Shown piece by piece: positions 63,897 through 64,000 of a stretch of DNA of 64,000 nucleotides (position 1 is the first letter of the stretch; the number at the start of each line of letters is the position of its first letter). The position numbers and the translations under genes are program-made. The notes beneath the pieces are model-generated. The model had not been told where the DNA came from. It saw only the letters and a program-made list of their open reading frames with translations, and ran no database searches. Origin of the DNA: Candidatus Aminicenantota bacterium (lineage in GTDB: Bacteria > Acidobacteriota > Aminicenantia > Aminicenantales > Aminicenantaceae); the NCBI GenBank assembly GCA_020348385.1, contig CP070750.1, positions 2,858,067-2,922,066 on the forward strand, read 5' to 3'.

Positions 63897-64000
63897 ATGA
63901 AAAAGGGAAAATTGTTGCTTGCAACTGTCACAGTTGTTGCCTTTTTGAGCTCGATGACACTTGCTAACGGCTTGAACCTGAATGGCCTTGGTGCAAGAGC
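63897..64000 (+). CDS. start of an OmpP1/FadL-type outer membrane protein (partial)
   Basis: Only the first 34 codons lie in the window. AGGAGGT (63886-63892) gives a strong start. A signal peptide of about 22 residues (lysine-rich start, hydrophobic core, LANG end) is followed by LNLNGLGARA, which resembles the start of mature FadL/OmpP1/PorV proteins where an N-terminal hatch begins with GxGA-type residues. These are 14-strand barrels importing hydrophobic compounds. The family call rests on this short piece. Confidence 0.6.
   Translation, partial: MKKGKLLLATVTVVAFLSSMTLANGLNLNGLGAR

Noticed and set aside
1..64000. rRNA, tRNA, or complete insertion sequence with transposase
   Set aside because: No cloverleaf, rRNA block or transposase frame was recognised by eye in any intergenic region; a covariance-model scan would be needed to exclude small RNAs.

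Overview
This window looks like a chromosomal segment from a Gram-negative, heterotrophic bacterium. The outer-membrane evidence is an Omp85 (BamA/TamA) barrel protein, a TamB-like translocation protein, a SurA-type chaperone domain, a FadL-type porin start, several lipoproteins and a YfhM/PbpC pair. The mix of large Asp-box (VPS10/sortilin-fold) secreted proteins, PadR-controlled MacB-type permeases, HslUV, Tat-exported class V aminotransferase and N-acyl-D-amino-acid deacylase resembles what I know of Candidatus Aminicenantes and related Acidobacteria-like lineages. That placement is inference from gene content only; no rRNA or tRNA gene was recognised in the window.

Layout. 1-0.8 kb: an RRM RNA-binding protein with its own terminator and a small membrane zinc-ribbon protein. 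0.8-7.3 kb (minus): two VPS10-type Asp-box propeller proteins in tandem. 7.5-10.3 kb: a lipoprotein serine hydrolase with a TPR tail and a Tat-exported PLP enzyme. 10.4-16.4 kb: two divergent PadR + MacB-like permease units facing away from a shared control region with palindromic operator candidates. 16.4-26 kb: a sodium/solute symporter with a GckR/MurQ-like double-SIS protein, DUF1015 with an AlkD-like protein, M23 peptidase with DUF3795, a possible lipoprotein and an amidohydrolase. 26-36.6 kb: a GNAT, pbpC-yfhM, three mini-proteins and a CPBP protease. 36.6-39.4 kb (minus): a third VPS10-type protein. 39.5-44 kb: hslV-hslU-FnIII lipoprotein-FAH hydrolase, almost without gaps, then a transaldolase. 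44-48 kb: acyl-CoA carboxylase (carboxyltransferase, biotin carboxylase, biotin carrier). 48.3-56 kb: tamB, Omp85, SurA-like domain, fabD. 56-64 kb: HAD phosphatase, CDP-alcohol phosphatidyltransferase, mutS, a small acidic protein, clpB, NifU-like scaffold and the start of a FadL/OmpP1-type porin.

How it fits together. Envelope biogenesis (tamB/Omp85/SurA/fabD; yfhM/pbpC), protein quality control (hslUV, clpB) and scavenging of peptides, sugars and acyl-CoA intermediates dominate. Small cotranscribed groups are shown by 1-17 nt overlaps or gaps.

The least ordinary signals are not in the coding sequence. (i) Three perfect 18-bp G-rich repeats upstream of clpB, with a 29/30 matching inverted copy 140 nt away. 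(ii) A 240-bp nest of inverted repeats between the biotin-carrier gene and tamB, whose edge motif recurs inverted next to the clpB repeats. (iii) A common GGGAANNTTCC palindrome at the predicted promoters of both VPS10 transcription units. (iv) A perfect 10-bp inverted repeat lying over the -10 box of one PadR gene. All promoter and operator calls are pattern-based predictions.
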